A DNA stretch of 64,000 nt from Coleofasciculus sp. LEGE 07092 (lineage in GTDB: Bacteria; Cyanobacteriota; Cyanobacteriia; Cyanobacteriales; Coleofasciculaceae). The stretch covers positions 1 through 64,000 of the forward strand of contig NZ_JADEWY010000010.1 in assembly GCF_015207375.1 (NCBI RefSeq). The letters are read 5' to 3'. The notes under the pieces are model-generated. The model was not told the DNA's origin and searched no databases. It was given only the letters and a program-made list of their open reading frames with translations. Each line of letters opens with the position of its first letter. Positions within the stretch are counted from its first letter, which is position 1. The translations under genes and the position numbers were made by a program. Below are positions 1-7,885 of the stretch, piece by piece.

Positions 1-99
1 CTTGATGTACAACGACCGAAGACTATCACTTAGTTTGATTAACGATTCTGAAGACATACAGCAGATTGCACACTAATTACTCTCTCAGTATCCCTGGTT

Positions 100-630
100 T
101 TGGATCATCTTTTTCTTGGAATACTCTTACTGTTATTGGCTCGAACTGATACTACCACAGCACCCAAAACTGAATGGACAGCCATTCCCTTACAAGAACT
201 GTTAGAGGATGGGGTAGAATTTTTGGAATGGGAGGCTGAAGCGAAGAATATTGCTCTCAAGTCTAATTTAGAATCAGGTGTTTTTGTGAAGGGGGATGCA
301 TCCCAGCTCAGGCGTTTGTTTAGTAACTTGCTGGAGAATGCCCTGCAATACACGCCATCCGGGGGAACTGTTCTCCTTTCTATGAGTAAGGGTGACACCT
401 TTGCGATAGCTACTGTTGAGGATACTGGCATCGGTATTGCCCCAGAACACCTATCCTTCATTTTTGATCGCCTTTGGCGGGAAGATCGGGCGCGAACTTA
501 CCGGGAGGAGGGTTCGGGACTGGGTTTAGCGATCGCTCAAGCCATTGCCCAGCGTCATGGGGGAGAAATTACTGTCAGTAGTGAGTTGGGTGTCGGTAGC
601 TGCTTTAAGGTCCTTCTGCCGATGGTTTAG
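100..630 (+). pseudogene. Sensor histidine kinase, C-terminal ATPase-domain remnant
   Basis: The frame opens after a TGA at 49-51 and a TTG at 100 is the first start codon. The 176-residue product carries the HATPase_c part of a two-component sensor kinase: N box NLLENALQYT (about residues 76-85), G1 box DTGIGI (108-113) and G2 box GSGLGLAIA (138-146). The sensor region and the HisKA phospho-acceptor helix are missing, and in-frame stops lie at 31, 40 and 49, so the 5' part has been lost or lies in another frame beyond the window edge. ARTDTTT near the N-terminus resembles the segment that follows the dimerisation helices in this family. As it stands it could bind ATP but could not autophosphorylate. 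No response-regulator gene is adjacent inside the window. Confidence 0.7.
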
Positions 631-796
631 GAAGCATCTATAGCAAAGTGCTGAGTGTTGAGAGGATGTCTGAAAAGTGCTAAACATTACTCGATCCACC
701 CGAGTTCTTTACCTTTTCCATTTATGTTCTTAACTAGAGCCTGCCCATGTGATTACTAAAGTCAGAGTTTGATTAAGATTTCCGGAGGAAATTCCT

Positions 797-1084
797 ATGG
801 TTCGTGCCTTTCGTAAATACCATCGCCTCATTGCGATCGCTGTCTGTTTACCTTTACTTCTGACGGTAATCACCGGCATGGGCTACACCATTTTCGATGA
901 GTGGTTCCACCAAGACGAGATAGCGGAGTTTCTGATAGGAGTTCACACTTTCAAAATCTTAGGACTAGAAACAATTTTTCCAATTTTGAACGGTTTAGGA
1001 TTGATTGGCTTGCTAGTCACGGGTTTGAGCATGACGGGTTTGTTTAAAAAACGCTCCCAGTCGAAAAAAGCAGATCTTCACTAA
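797..1084 (+). CDS. Small two-helix membrane protein, PepSY-associated type
   Basis: The 95-residue protein starts at an ATG preceded by a good ribosome site (GGAGGA, about 7 nt upstream). It has a basic N-terminus (VRAFRKYHR), a hydrophobic helix at about residues 10-32 and a second at about 62-82, followed by a lysine-rich tail. The pattern of a short basic RKYHR leader before the first helix, then an aspartate- and glutamate-containing loop, recalls the short PepSY-associated membrane proteins of cyanobacteria. That assignment is from memory and the function is unknown. It sits 60 nt upstream of a broken rubrerythrin gene on the same strand and may be cotranscribed with it. Confidence 0.6.
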   Translation: MVRAFRKYHRLIAIAVCLPLLLTVITGMGYTIFDEWFHQDEIAEFLIGVHTFKILGLETIFPILNGLGLIGLLVTGLSMTGLFKKRSQSKKADLH

Positions 1085-1143
1085 CTTACTTCAGTCCACT
1101 CCTTCAATTTTTGTAATAAATTTTAATACAGGAGAGTACCCCG

Positions 1144-1658
1144 ATGAATCCTACATTGATAGTCCGTCCTGCGGTTAAAAAAACGGCCGTTTTTTTGTCG
1201 GCTACTGTTCTAGGCATCTTTGCCCTAGTTGGTTGTTCCCAACAACAACCATCCGCTACAGTTGAGCCATCACAACCCACTACACAAGAAGCATCTAAAC
1301 CGGAGTCAAAGACCCTTGAAAATCTACAAAGAAAGAAAATTTAGAACAGGCAATCAAAGGGGAATCTTACGAACGGGATGAAATGTACCCGGAGTTCATC
1401 AAGCAGGCAGAGGCAGAGGGGAATAAAGACGCGGTTCAAACGCTAACCTATGCAGTAGAGGCGGAAGCCCAACACGCCAAACTTTATAGGGAAGCCCAAA
1501 ATAACCTTGAAGCGTGGCGAGAAGCGCAAAAACCCTTCTATGTCTGCACAGCTTCTGGGGAAAACGGCAGCGTAACCACTGCGCTATTAACAAAAACGAA
1601 AGGAAGAGTGACAAGTGACAACAATGAGTGGCAAAAAAATTTTGATGCTCGTTGGTGA
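1144..1658 (+). pseudogene. Frameshifted rubrerythrin-like lipoprotein gene
   Basis: The first frame gives a lipoprotein N-terminus with a hydrophobic signal and lipobox LVGC (about residues 28-31), then a Gln/Pro/Ser-rich linker ending TLENLQ before a TAG at 1342. The continuation is in another frame: ENLEQAIKGESYERDEMYPE, followed by an alpha-helical segment with EAEAQHAKLYREA, typical of the rubrerythrin ferritin-like fold. The element GAAAAT plus its flank occurs twice, at 1318 and 1335, 17 nt apart. Removing one 17-nt unit restores TLENLEQAIKGES in one frame, so a small tandem duplication probably caused the break. The C-terminus is also damaged: YVCTASGENG keeps only one cysteine of the expected rubredoxin-type knuckle and the second Cys pair is gone. 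Intact relatives reduce peroxides using a di-iron centre. Confidence 0.75.
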
Positions 1659-2205
1659 TTTCGTAGAAGATTACGAAGTGATGGTGCCGTTCCAAGCACT
1701 GCAAATGGTTGGGCATACCGTTCATGCTGTATGTCCAGACAAGAAAGCTGGAGAAACAATCAAAACAGCCGTCCACGACTTTGAGGGGGATCAAACCTAT
1801 AGCGAAAAACCCGGTCATAACTTCCAACTCAACGCTACCTTCGATGAAGTAAAAGCCCAAGACTACGACGCCCTAGTTATTCCCGGTGGACGAGCACCAG
1901 AATACATTCGCCTCAATGAAAAAGTATTAGAGATTACCCGCCACTTCGCCCAAGCGAATAAGCCCATTGCTTCGATTTGCCACGGCTTGCAGGTTTTAGC
2001 CGCCGCTGGTGTATTGGAAGGCAAAAGCTGCACCGCATACCCTGCTTGCGGTCCCGATGTAACCCGTGCTGGGGGACTCTATAGCAACATTCCAGCCCAT
2101 GAAGCCATGGTAGACGGAAATTTAGTAACAGCTCCAGCATGGCCCGCCCATCCAGCTTGGTTGTCAGAATTCCTCAAACTGTTGGGAACGAAAATCGAGC
2201 ATTAA
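1615..2205 (+). CDS. DJ-1/PfpI family protein
   Basis: The 196-residue protein is a single-domain member of the DJ-1/PfpI superfamily (flavodoxin-like fold). The nucleophile-elbow motif ASICHG places the reactive cysteine at about residue 122 with His123 next to it, and the acidic partner lies in GDFVEDYE near residue 18. Members act as deglycases, chaperones or cysteine peptidases in stress responses. The exact activity here cannot be read from sequence. The start chosen is GTG at 1615, about 6 nt after AGGAAGAG. ATG at 1624 is an alternative that would remove three residues. The gene overlaps the decayed end of the rubrerythrin pseudogene, which suggests the two were once one stress-response transcription unit. 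Confidence 0.85.
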   Translation: MTTMSGKKILMLVGDFVEDYEVMVPFQALQMVGHTVHAVCPDKKAGETIKTAVHDFEGDQTYSEKPGHNFQLNATFDEVKAQDYDALVIPGGRAPEYIRLNEKVLEITRHFAQANKPIASICHGLQVLAAAGVLEGKSCTAYPACGPDVTRAGGLYSNIPAHEAMVDGNLVTAPAWPAHPAWLSEFLKLLGTKIEH

Positions 2206-2227
2206 GAGATGGTTGCTGTCTAGTGTA

Positions 2228-2290
2228 GGGGAAGAGACAAGGGGACAAGGGGATTTTTGAGGTTTTACTCATCTCCCCATCTCCCCATGT
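2228..2290. repeat. GGGGA / TCCCC inverted and tandem simple repeat
   Basis: Between the PfpI and coiled-coil genes, two GGGGA-containing units (GGGGACAAGGGGAT) are followed about 25 nt later by CATCTCCCCATCTCCCCATG. The two blocks are complementary and could form a hairpin after the PfpI gene. The repeat units resemble the short tandem repeats scattered in cyanobacterial spacers. Confidence 0.4.
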
Positions 2291-2407
2291 CCTTTCCTCC
2301 TTTAGGCAGAACTCATTCCAGAAAAACTGCGCCATTATATAGATGCTAGGTTTTAAAGTACCCAAATTGCAAACTATTGACCTACTCCGATAAAACTCTA
2401 ATTAATC

Positions 2408-3172
2408 ATGGCTGATTCTATTAAAAATCAAGTTACGGCTGATATTCAAAAAGCAAAAGAAGAAGGTCAACTCCGCTCAGAGCGAGTTAAGGAAATCGTC
2501 AATGCTGCCGTATCTAAAGCCGCAGCGGAATTTAAGGAAGGCTCAGTCGAAATTCGGACAATTGCCAAAGATGCTGTATCGGCAGTTATTGAAAATTTGA
2601 AAGAAAGAGGAGGAGAGATTAAAGAAGAGGTGACTGCCTCAATTGAGGGAGCAATTGAAGCGATTAGCAGTGCAAGACGGCAATCTATTGCTAAAACGCA
2701 GGACGAAGTTAAAAAGCTGCAAGCTCAAATAGATGCTGAAGAAACTGAACTGCAAACTGAGCTTGATACCGTCCTAATGGATATCGAAGAAACTGGAAAG
2801 GATACCTCGGCTGAGACTAAAGCTTCGATTGAATCGGCTATCAACACTATCAAAGACAGTGAAGAAGTCTTTCTCCTGCGAAAGCGCTATGCCCAACTGC
2901 AAACTCAACTCGCCATTATCCAAGCTAACTTGTCGGCACGCTACGGAGAACGCTATGGAGAGGTGAAAAAGTATCTAGATGATGCAAAAAATTGGTATGA
3001 AAAAACTCAACCAAAAGCAGAAGTTGTCGCCGATCAAGTTAAGCAAAAGCGAACGGACTTTGAGACTAAACTAGGTGAAGCTGGTACAGCCTTGGCTAAA
3101 AAAGAACAGCGGGTTCGACAGTTGCTGAAAGAATTGTGGCACTCAGTAACTGAAGTCTCTGACGAGAAGTAG
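2408..3172 (+). CDS. Alpha-helical, coiled-coil protein of unknown function
   Basis: The 254-residue product is almost entirely charged amphipathic helix (Lys/Glu/Ala-rich, no signal peptide, no membrane helix, almost no proline or glycine). A strong coiled-coil stretch lies at about residues 90-125 (DEVKKLQAQIDAEETELQTE), and another around 155-180. The N-terminal half has apolipoprotein- or LEA-like repeats of the form VKEIVNAAVSKAAAEFKEG. Similar cyanobacterial proteins are annotated only as hypothetical or, wrongly, as histidine kinases. No catalytic motif is visible, so a structural, membrane-surface-binding or stress role is inference only. A terminator-like hairpin follows at 3205. Confidence 0.75.
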   Translation: MADSIKNQVTADIQKAKEEGQLRSERVKEIVNAAVSKAAAEFKEGSVEIRTIAKDAVSAVIENLKERGGEIKEEVTASIEGAIEAISSARRQSIAKTQDEVKKLQAQIDAEETELQTELDTVLMDIEETGKDTSAETKASIESAINTIKDSEEVFLLRKRYAQLQTQLAIIQANLSARYGERYGEVKKYLDDAKNWYEKTQPKAEVVADQVKQKRTDFETKLGEAGTALAKKEQRVRQLLKELWHSVTEVSDEK

Positions 3173-3204
3173 CTTTCTAGGAGAATAAGACAAGATACAC
3201 AACA

Positions 3205-3240
3205 GGAGTCAGATTAGTTCTGACTCCTTATTTCTTATTT
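3205..3240 (+). terminator. Rho-independent-type terminator
   Basis: An 8-bp perfect stem GGAGTCAG / CTGACTCC (3205-3212 with 3220-3227, 7-nt loop) is followed by TTATTTCTTATTT. It lies 32 nt after the stop codon of the coiled-coil gene. Confidence 0.7.
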
Positions 3241-3411
3241 CTGTCAGCCAACCCTTTGACGAAACGAATGGTATAGCTGTCGTCATAAAGGTTAAGAAAG
3301 ATTTAACGGCTCAAACAACCACCTAGCACTAATAAACCTTCTGTCTTTTGCTAAAACAGCGTCATTCTTCCCCGGCTGTACTAAAACTTCTTCTCTGCAA
3401 TGGCGAGCAGT

Positions 3412-3597
3412 TTAATACGTTCCTTCAGCCGTTTGTTCTCCATACTTGGTAATAACCCAAACAGCATGAATAGAACCAGGAATCCAACCCAAGACCGTTA
3501 GCATGATATTAATTAAAAATGCCGTGCTAATTCCGGTCGTCAAGAAAACTCCTAGAGGAGGAAGTAGTATGCCTAAGATTATTCTGAGTAGCTTCAT
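3412..3597 (-). CDS. YqaE/Pmp3 family membrane peptide
   Basis: A 61-residue protein with two hydrophobic helices: LLRIILGILLPPLGVFLTTG and a second around INIMLTVLGWIPGSIHAVWV. The LLPPLGVF and LGWIPGSIHAVWVI motifs are diagnostic of the Pmp3/YqaE (UPF0057) family. These small membrane proteolipids affect membrane potential and are often induced by salt or cold stress. Length matches the family (50-60 residues). It is monocistronic, and the nearest minus-strand gene is more than 1.4 kb away. The role in this organism is inferred from the family only. Confidence 0.9.
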   Translation of the reverse strand: MKLLRIILGILLPPLGVFLTTGISTAFLINIMLTVLGWIPGSIHAVWVITKYGEQTAEGTY

Positions 3598-4199
3598 ATT
3601 ATGCCTCTATTGTTTCGTTTGCTCACACTAAATTTAACTTTATTATCTTAGATTGCTAGGTGAAGAACCTCCATCGTAAGGACTATTCTTCTTAACTCCG
3701 TACTCTATCTAGGGAATGGCTAAAACTAGCTTTTGCGGAAGTCGGCGTTTAGGTGTAGATTTAGGACTTTAATGCAGTAGCTTTTCATCTGGCTCACGCC
3801 CAAGATATCCCATATCCTGGTTGACTGACAAAACTTAACCCCCTCATCCTCCAACCCCTTCTCCCTGTATGGGGCAAGGGGAACCGCAATAGTTGAAGCC
3901 CCTCAAAGTCCCTCTCGATAGAGCGGGAGAGGGATTTAGGGTGAGGGCAAAAGACTTGTGTCAGTCAATCAGCCCCACACTCTACCCCCTATAGCCCATT
4001 GAACCTCATTGTATCGCTAGCAACATCAGTTATCTCCCAAATCTCTCTTTGTAGAGAGGGCATAAACTCAATTATCTTAGAGCATTGATAGTGTTTGCGC
4101 ACAGTACAATTTTGCAGTTTATTAAGTGTTCAGAACTCAATAACTGTCAAAAAAAAGGCGAAACTATCCCAATAAACTGATCAAGATAAGGAGAGTCCC
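3598..4199. other. Intergenic region containing a palindromic element
   Basis: No convincing gene is present. The region holds the inverted-repeat element at 3821-3968 described separately. Just upstream of the dehydrogenase start is AAGGAGAG, a good ribosome site. Confidence 0.5.
3821..3968. mobile_element. MITE-like palindromic element, about 148 bp
   Basis: The ends are inverted copies: TTGACTGACAAAACTT (from 3821) against AAGACTTGTGTCAGTCAA (to 3968). Pairing continues inward through CCCCTCATCC and GGGTGAGGG. The interior contains ACCCCTTCTCCC and GGGAGAGGG, so most of the element could fold on itself. It has no coding capacity. CCCTCATCC also recurs at about 6517. No clear target-site duplication was found, so a transposase-mobilised origin is inference. 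Confidence 0.5.
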
Positions 4200-5060
4200 A
4201 TGACAATTACACCTAATCGTATTCCTCCCCAGTCGCAAGAAAAAAAACCGGGTTTGGAATCAGAAATGACACCCCAACCCATGTACGATAACCCGAATTA
4301 TCAGGGAAGCGGTAAGCTACGTGGCAAAGTGGCTTTAATTACTGGCGGAGACAGTGGTATTGGTCGTGCCGTTGCTGTTCTTTATGCCAAAGAAGAAGCC
4401 GATGTTGCTATTGTCTACCTCAACGAACACGAAGACGCGCAAGAAACCAAGCGTTTAGTGGAAGAACAGGGTCAAAAATGCCTACTTATCCCTGGGGATA
4501 TTAGTGGCGAAAAGTTTTGCCAGGAAGCTGTACAGAAAACGGTTGACGAGTTTGGAAAACTGGATATTCTGGTCAACAACGCTGCCGAACAGTATCTGGA
4601 AAATACCCTTGAGGATATCGATGCTGAACGATTAGGAAGTATCTTCAGCACCAACATTTTCTCAATGTTTTACTTTACCAAAGCAGCCCTTCCCCATCTC
4701 AAAGAAGGAAGCTCTATCATCAACACCACCTCGATTAATGCCTATAAAGGCAACTCTAGCTTAATCAGCTATTCAACCACGAAAGGAGCCATTCTTGCCT
4801 TTACCCGTTCTATCTCTCAAACCCTTCTAGAAAAAGGCATTCGCGTCAATGGCGTTGCTCCGGGTCCGATTTGGACACCTTTTATTCCCGATACTTTCCC
4901 CGCCGAACAAGTCGAAAGCTTTGGCAAACAAGTGCCAATGCAGCGTCCAGGTCAACCCGTAGAAGTCGCAACTAGCTTCGTTTTCCTAGCCTCAGAGGAT
5001 GCCTCTTACATGGCAGGTCAAGTATTGCATCCTAACGGAGGTGTTGTAGTCGGAGCTTAG
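4200..5060 (+). CDS. Short-chain dehydrogenase/reductase (general-stress type)
   Basis: The 286-residue protein is a classical SDR. It has the Rossmann nucleotide-binding motif TGGDSGIG (about residues 48-55), the structural motif NNAA (126-129), and a catalytic triad Ser178, Tyr191 and Lys195 (YSTTK). It also has a 40-residue proline-rich N-terminal extension, [19 protein letters not shown], which is typical of the stress-inducible SDRs related to Bacillus YhdF/YdaD (GSP39) and glucose-1-dehydrogenase-like enzymes. NAD(P)H-dependent reduction of an aldehyde, ketone or sugar is expected, but the substrate is unknown. A good ribosome site (AAGGAGAG) precedes the ATG. The gene is convergent with the helicase gene and their stop codons overlap. 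Confidence 0.88.
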   Translation: MTITPNRIPPQSQEKKPGLESEMTPQPMYDNPNYQGSGKLRGKVALITGGDSGIGRAVAVLYAKEEADVAIVYLNEHEDAQETKRLVEEQGQKCLLIPGDISGEKFCQEAVQKTVDEFGKLDILVNNAAEQYLENTLEDIDAERLGSIFSTNIFSMFYFTKAALPHLKEGSSIINTTSINAYKGNSSLISYSTTKGAILAFTRSISQTLLEKGIRVNGVAPGPIWTPFIPDTFPAEQVESFGKQVPMQRPGQPVEVATSFVFLASEDASYMAGQVLHPNGGVVVGA

Positions 5061-6346
5061 GCAGTGTGAAGCCGTTTTCGAGGACGAGTCCCTGCTTTTG
5101 TTGGCTTGTGGGTGTTCTTGGGTGTGGATTGTGTTTGGGACTTTGCCCGGTTACTGCGACCTTGTTTTGATCGCTGACGCTTCGGTTGAGCTGCCCCAGG
5201 CTGGGCAATTGATGTTGGCTCGTATCCTGGAATCACATCTTTGGCAAGGGTTTGATTGAGCAATCGTTCAATGTTCTTTAAGAGTGGGTATTCATCGCTA
5301 CAGACTAGGGAAACAGCTCGTCCAACATTTCCAGCACGACCTGTACGACCAATACGATGCACGTAGTCTTCTGGTACATCGGGTAGTTCAAAGTTGACTA
5401 CGTGAGGGAGCATCTCGATATCTAGACCCCGAGATGCCACATCGGTGGCAACTAATACCCGCACTTTCCCCTTCTTAAACTCTTGCAGGGCACGGGTGCG
5501 GGCTGCCTGACTTTTGTTGCCATGAATTGCAGTTGTTTTCAGCCCATCTTTAGCCAACTGCTCGGCGAGACGGTTGGCTCCATGTTTGGTGCGGGTAAAG
5601 ACTAGCACCTGTTGCCAGTTGTGGAATCCGATCATATGAGAAAGCAGTTCTCGCTTGCGCTCGTGATCGACAGGATGAACAACCTGTTCTACTTGTTCAG
5701 CAGCAGTATTGCGGGACGCTACTTCGATCAAGGTTGGAGACTTTAGCAAGGTGTTGGCAAGTTTCTGAATTGCTTTCGAGAAGGTAGCAGAAAACATCAG
5801 CGTTTGCCGGGATGGGGGTAGCTTCGCCAAAATTTTGCGGATGTCGTGGATGAAGCCCATGTCTAACATTCGATCACATTCATCCAGCACCAGTATCTCT
5901 ATCTCGGAGAGATCAAGGGTCTTTTGTCCAAGGTGATCGAGCAAGCGACCAGGCGTAGCAACTAGAATATCAACCCCCCGGCGCAGGGCTTGAATTTGTG
6001 GTTTAATTCCGACGCCGCCATAAACCACTGCCGAGCGCAAAGTCAGGTATTTGCCATAGGTTTGGACGCTATCGCTGACTTGGGCTGCCAGTTCGCGGGT
6101 AGGGGTGAGGATGAGGGCGCGGGGCGTGCGATACCCCCTGTTGGGGTTGGTGGTGCTCAAGAGTTGCAGTAGAGGCAGGGTAAAGCCAGCCGTCTTTCCC
6201 GTTCCAGTTTGGGCGCTGGCAAAAACGTCCTGCCCTTGTAGAATGGCGGGAATTGCCTGTTGCTGGATGGGGGTTGGCTCAGTATAGCCCTGGTTAGCAA
6301 CTGCACGAAGCAGTTCGGTCGAAAGACCGAGGTTACGAAATGTCAT
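5057..6346 (-). CDS. ATP-dependent RNA helicase, DEAD-box family (RhlE-like, DECD variant)
   Basis: Two RecA-like domains with all the main motifs are visible in the 429-residue form: Q motif (TPIQQQAIP), Walker A AQTGTGKT (45-52), PTREL, TPGR, motif II DECD (155-158), SAT (186-188), RGLD and HRIGRTGR (330-337). A basic Arg/Lys/Gln-rich tail follows, suited to RNA binding. The layout is closest to RhlE-type helicases used in ribosome assembly or cold-stress RNA remodelling. Motif II reads DECD instead of DEAD. I start at the ATG at 6346, which has AGGAG about 11 nt upstream and begins MTFRNLGLS, the usual family N-terminus. A longer frame to 6457 adds 37 residues without similarity. The 3' end overlaps the convergent dehydrogenase by 4 nt. 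Confidence 0.93.
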   Translation of the reverse strand: MTFRNLGLSTELLRAVANQGYTEPTPIQQQAIPAILQGQDVFASAQTGTGKTAGFTLPLLQLLSTTNPNRGYRTPRALILTPTRELAAQVSDSVQTYGKYLTLRSAVVYGGVGIKPQIQALRRGVDILVATPGRLLDHLGQKTLDLSEIEILVLDECDRMLDMGFIHDIRKILAKLPPSRQTLMFSATFSKAIQKLANTLLKSPTLIEVASRNTAAEQVEQVVHPVDHERKRELLSHMIGFHNWQQVLVFTRTKHGANRLAEQLAKDGLKTTAIHGNKSQAARTRALQEFKKGKVRVLVATDVASRGLDIEMLPHVVNFELPDVPEDYVHRIGRTGRAGNVGRAVSLVCSDEYPLLKNIERLLNQTLAKDVIPGYEPTSIAQPGAAQPKRQRSKQGRSNRAKSQTQSTPKNTHKPTKAGTRPRKRLHTA

Positions 6347-6518
6347 GAATGTGATTGCTCCTAGTGGTGCCCCTACCCCAAATTCAATACCTGGGACCAG
6401 TCTAAGAGCAGGAAATTTGTAGTTGAGTTGGATGGCTTGAATAAGCTCGCGTTCCAATGTGTCAGCAACAGACCGGAATGTACTGACAGACCCTAATCTT
6501 AACTCATATTTTGCCCCC

Positions 6519-7397
6519 TCATCCTACCTCTCTCGCATTCAGCGAGATTCTTTGACAATTGTGTAACTGTCCATCCGGCATAGTCGTGCCGCTGAGGTTG
6601 GCTCCGTCGAGATTAGCTCCGTCGAGATTGGCTCCACTGAGATTGGCTCCACTGAGATTGGCTCCACTGAGATTAGCTCCACTGAGATTGGCTCCACTCA
6701 AGTCTGCCCAAATCAAATTGGAGTTGCTCAAGTCTACCTGACTCAGGTTAGATCCTTGGAGGTTGACTCCAGGGAAGTTAATGCCGCTTAAGTCTATTCC
6801 CGCTAGGGAGACTTTGGGAGCGATTAAGTAGGCTCCAGCATGACTGGGATCGAATTCTAGGGGAAATTGGGTTTGCTCGTTATAGAGAGCGCGTTGTAAG
6901 TTGACCCCCTTCAGGTTGGCTTCGCTCAAATCCAACTCATACAAGTACGTGCCACTGAGATTGCTCTCGCTGAGATTGGTTCCGTTTAAGTTAGCTCCTC
7001 GCAAATCTACGGCAATTAAGTTAGCCCTGTAGAGATTGGCTCCGTTGAGATCCGTACCAACCAATCTAGCCCTCATTAGATTCGCTTGACTCAAATCTCC
7101 ACCAGTCAGACTAGCGAAACTCAGGTTGGCTCCAATCAGATTAGCGCCCATCAAGTCAGCGCTGCTTAAGTCAGCTCCCCGCAAGTCAGCTCTTTCTAAG
7201 TCGGCTTCTTGCAGGTTAGCCGTTGCAAAGGTGGTGCGGTTTAAGTTAGCCTGCACTAGATTAGCTTGACTCAGAATTGCCTGGGAGAAATCTGCTTTCT
7301 TGAGGTTGGCTTGATTGAAATTTGCTCCATTCAGGTCAACTTGATAAAAATCCCGTTCTCCCCTTGCATACTGCTCCAAGAGTTCCTCAGGAGTCAT
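6519..7397 (-). CDS. Pentapeptide-repeat protein
   Basis: A 292-residue protein built almost entirely of A(D/N)LXX repeats, expected to fold as a right-handed quadrilateral beta-helix. The N-terminal cap is [18 protein letters not shown] non-repeat interruption at about residues 170-190 ([17 protein letters not shown]) separates two coils. The final repeats ANLSG recur in near-identical 15-bp units at about 6600-6700, and the protein closes with [10 protein letters not shown], a common C-terminal cap in cyanobacterial members. No signal peptide is visible, so it is probably cytoplasmic. The family has no single biochemical role, and the function is unknown. Confidence 0.88.
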   Translation of the reverse strand: MTPEELLEQYARGERDFYQVDLNGANFNQANLKKADFSQAILSQANLVQANLNRTTFATANLQEADLERADLRGADLSSADLMGANLIGANLSFASLTGGDLSQANLMRARLVGTDLNGANLYRANLIAVDLRGANLNGTNLSESNLSGTYLYELDLSEANLKGVNLQRALYNEQTQFPLEFDPSHAGAYLIAPKVSLAGIDLSGINFPGVNLQGSNLSQVDLSNSNLIWADLSGANLSGANLSGANLSGANLSGANLDGANLDGANLSGTTMPDGQLHNCQRISLNAREVG

Positions 7398-7885
7398 TAT
7401 TGCTTACCTCTGTTGCTTTCTTGCCACCAACAGCCAAGTCACTCTGTCTTAACAGTCAAGTTGCCCTCACACTGCGTAGCTTGCCGTTTGGCATCAGCTA
7501 CACCCTTGACGAATGACTTAGTAGAGCCCCTGAGGATTATCGTGTTTATTCTAATGATAAAATAATACATCACTCTTAGAGTTTGATTGCATCACTTATT
7601 TGGGATGAATGGCACTGACTTCAAAGTTTGCGATAAAGGAGGCGATCGCTTCCGGCACGCTTTGTCCCAAGGATAAATCAAGGTTATGTCTGTATCACCT
7701 TTGCAGGGTTGGCAGTGCAGGCGGGAGTGAAGTCTGCGATCGCTAGCCTGTGGTACGTTAGCGATGAAGGCACCCTAGCGCTCATGAGCCAATTTTACGA
7801 TCAGTGGTTGGTAATACGTGGTGATGGGGAATGGGGAGGCAAGCTGTTGTACAGTGTAATTCTCTAGACTCCAGTAGGCTCAACC
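7398..7885. other. Intergenic region with gene remnants
   Basis: The region contains a 36-codon piece of a CHAT domain on the plus strand (7700-7807, listed separately). On the minus strand, a short open stretch ending at a TAA at 7598-7596 reads SLGQSVPEAIASFIANFEVS before the stop. It looks like the C-terminal tail of a lost gene that I cannot identify. Confidence 0.4.
7700..7807 (+). pseudogene. CHAT-domain fragment
   Basis: Translation from 7700 gives FAGLAVQAGVKSAIASLWYV, continuing SDEGTLALMSQFYDQW. This matches the region just after the catalytic cysteine of the CHAT proteins at 46951 and 23001, which read FAGLAVQAGVKSAMGSLWYV and FAGLAIEAGVKSALGSLWYV. The His and Cys motifs and everything upstream are absent, so this is a remnant of a third CHAT gene. 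A HIP1-like GCGATCGC lies inside the fragment. Confidence 0.75.

Noticed and set aside
6347..6457. N-terminal extension of the helicase to 6457
   Set aside because: Family similarity begins at the internal ATG 6346, which has a ribosome site; the extra 37 residues do not align with any motif.
6600..6700. 15-bp repeats as a CRISPR array or VNTR outside genes
   Set aside because: They are coding units of the pentapeptide protein.
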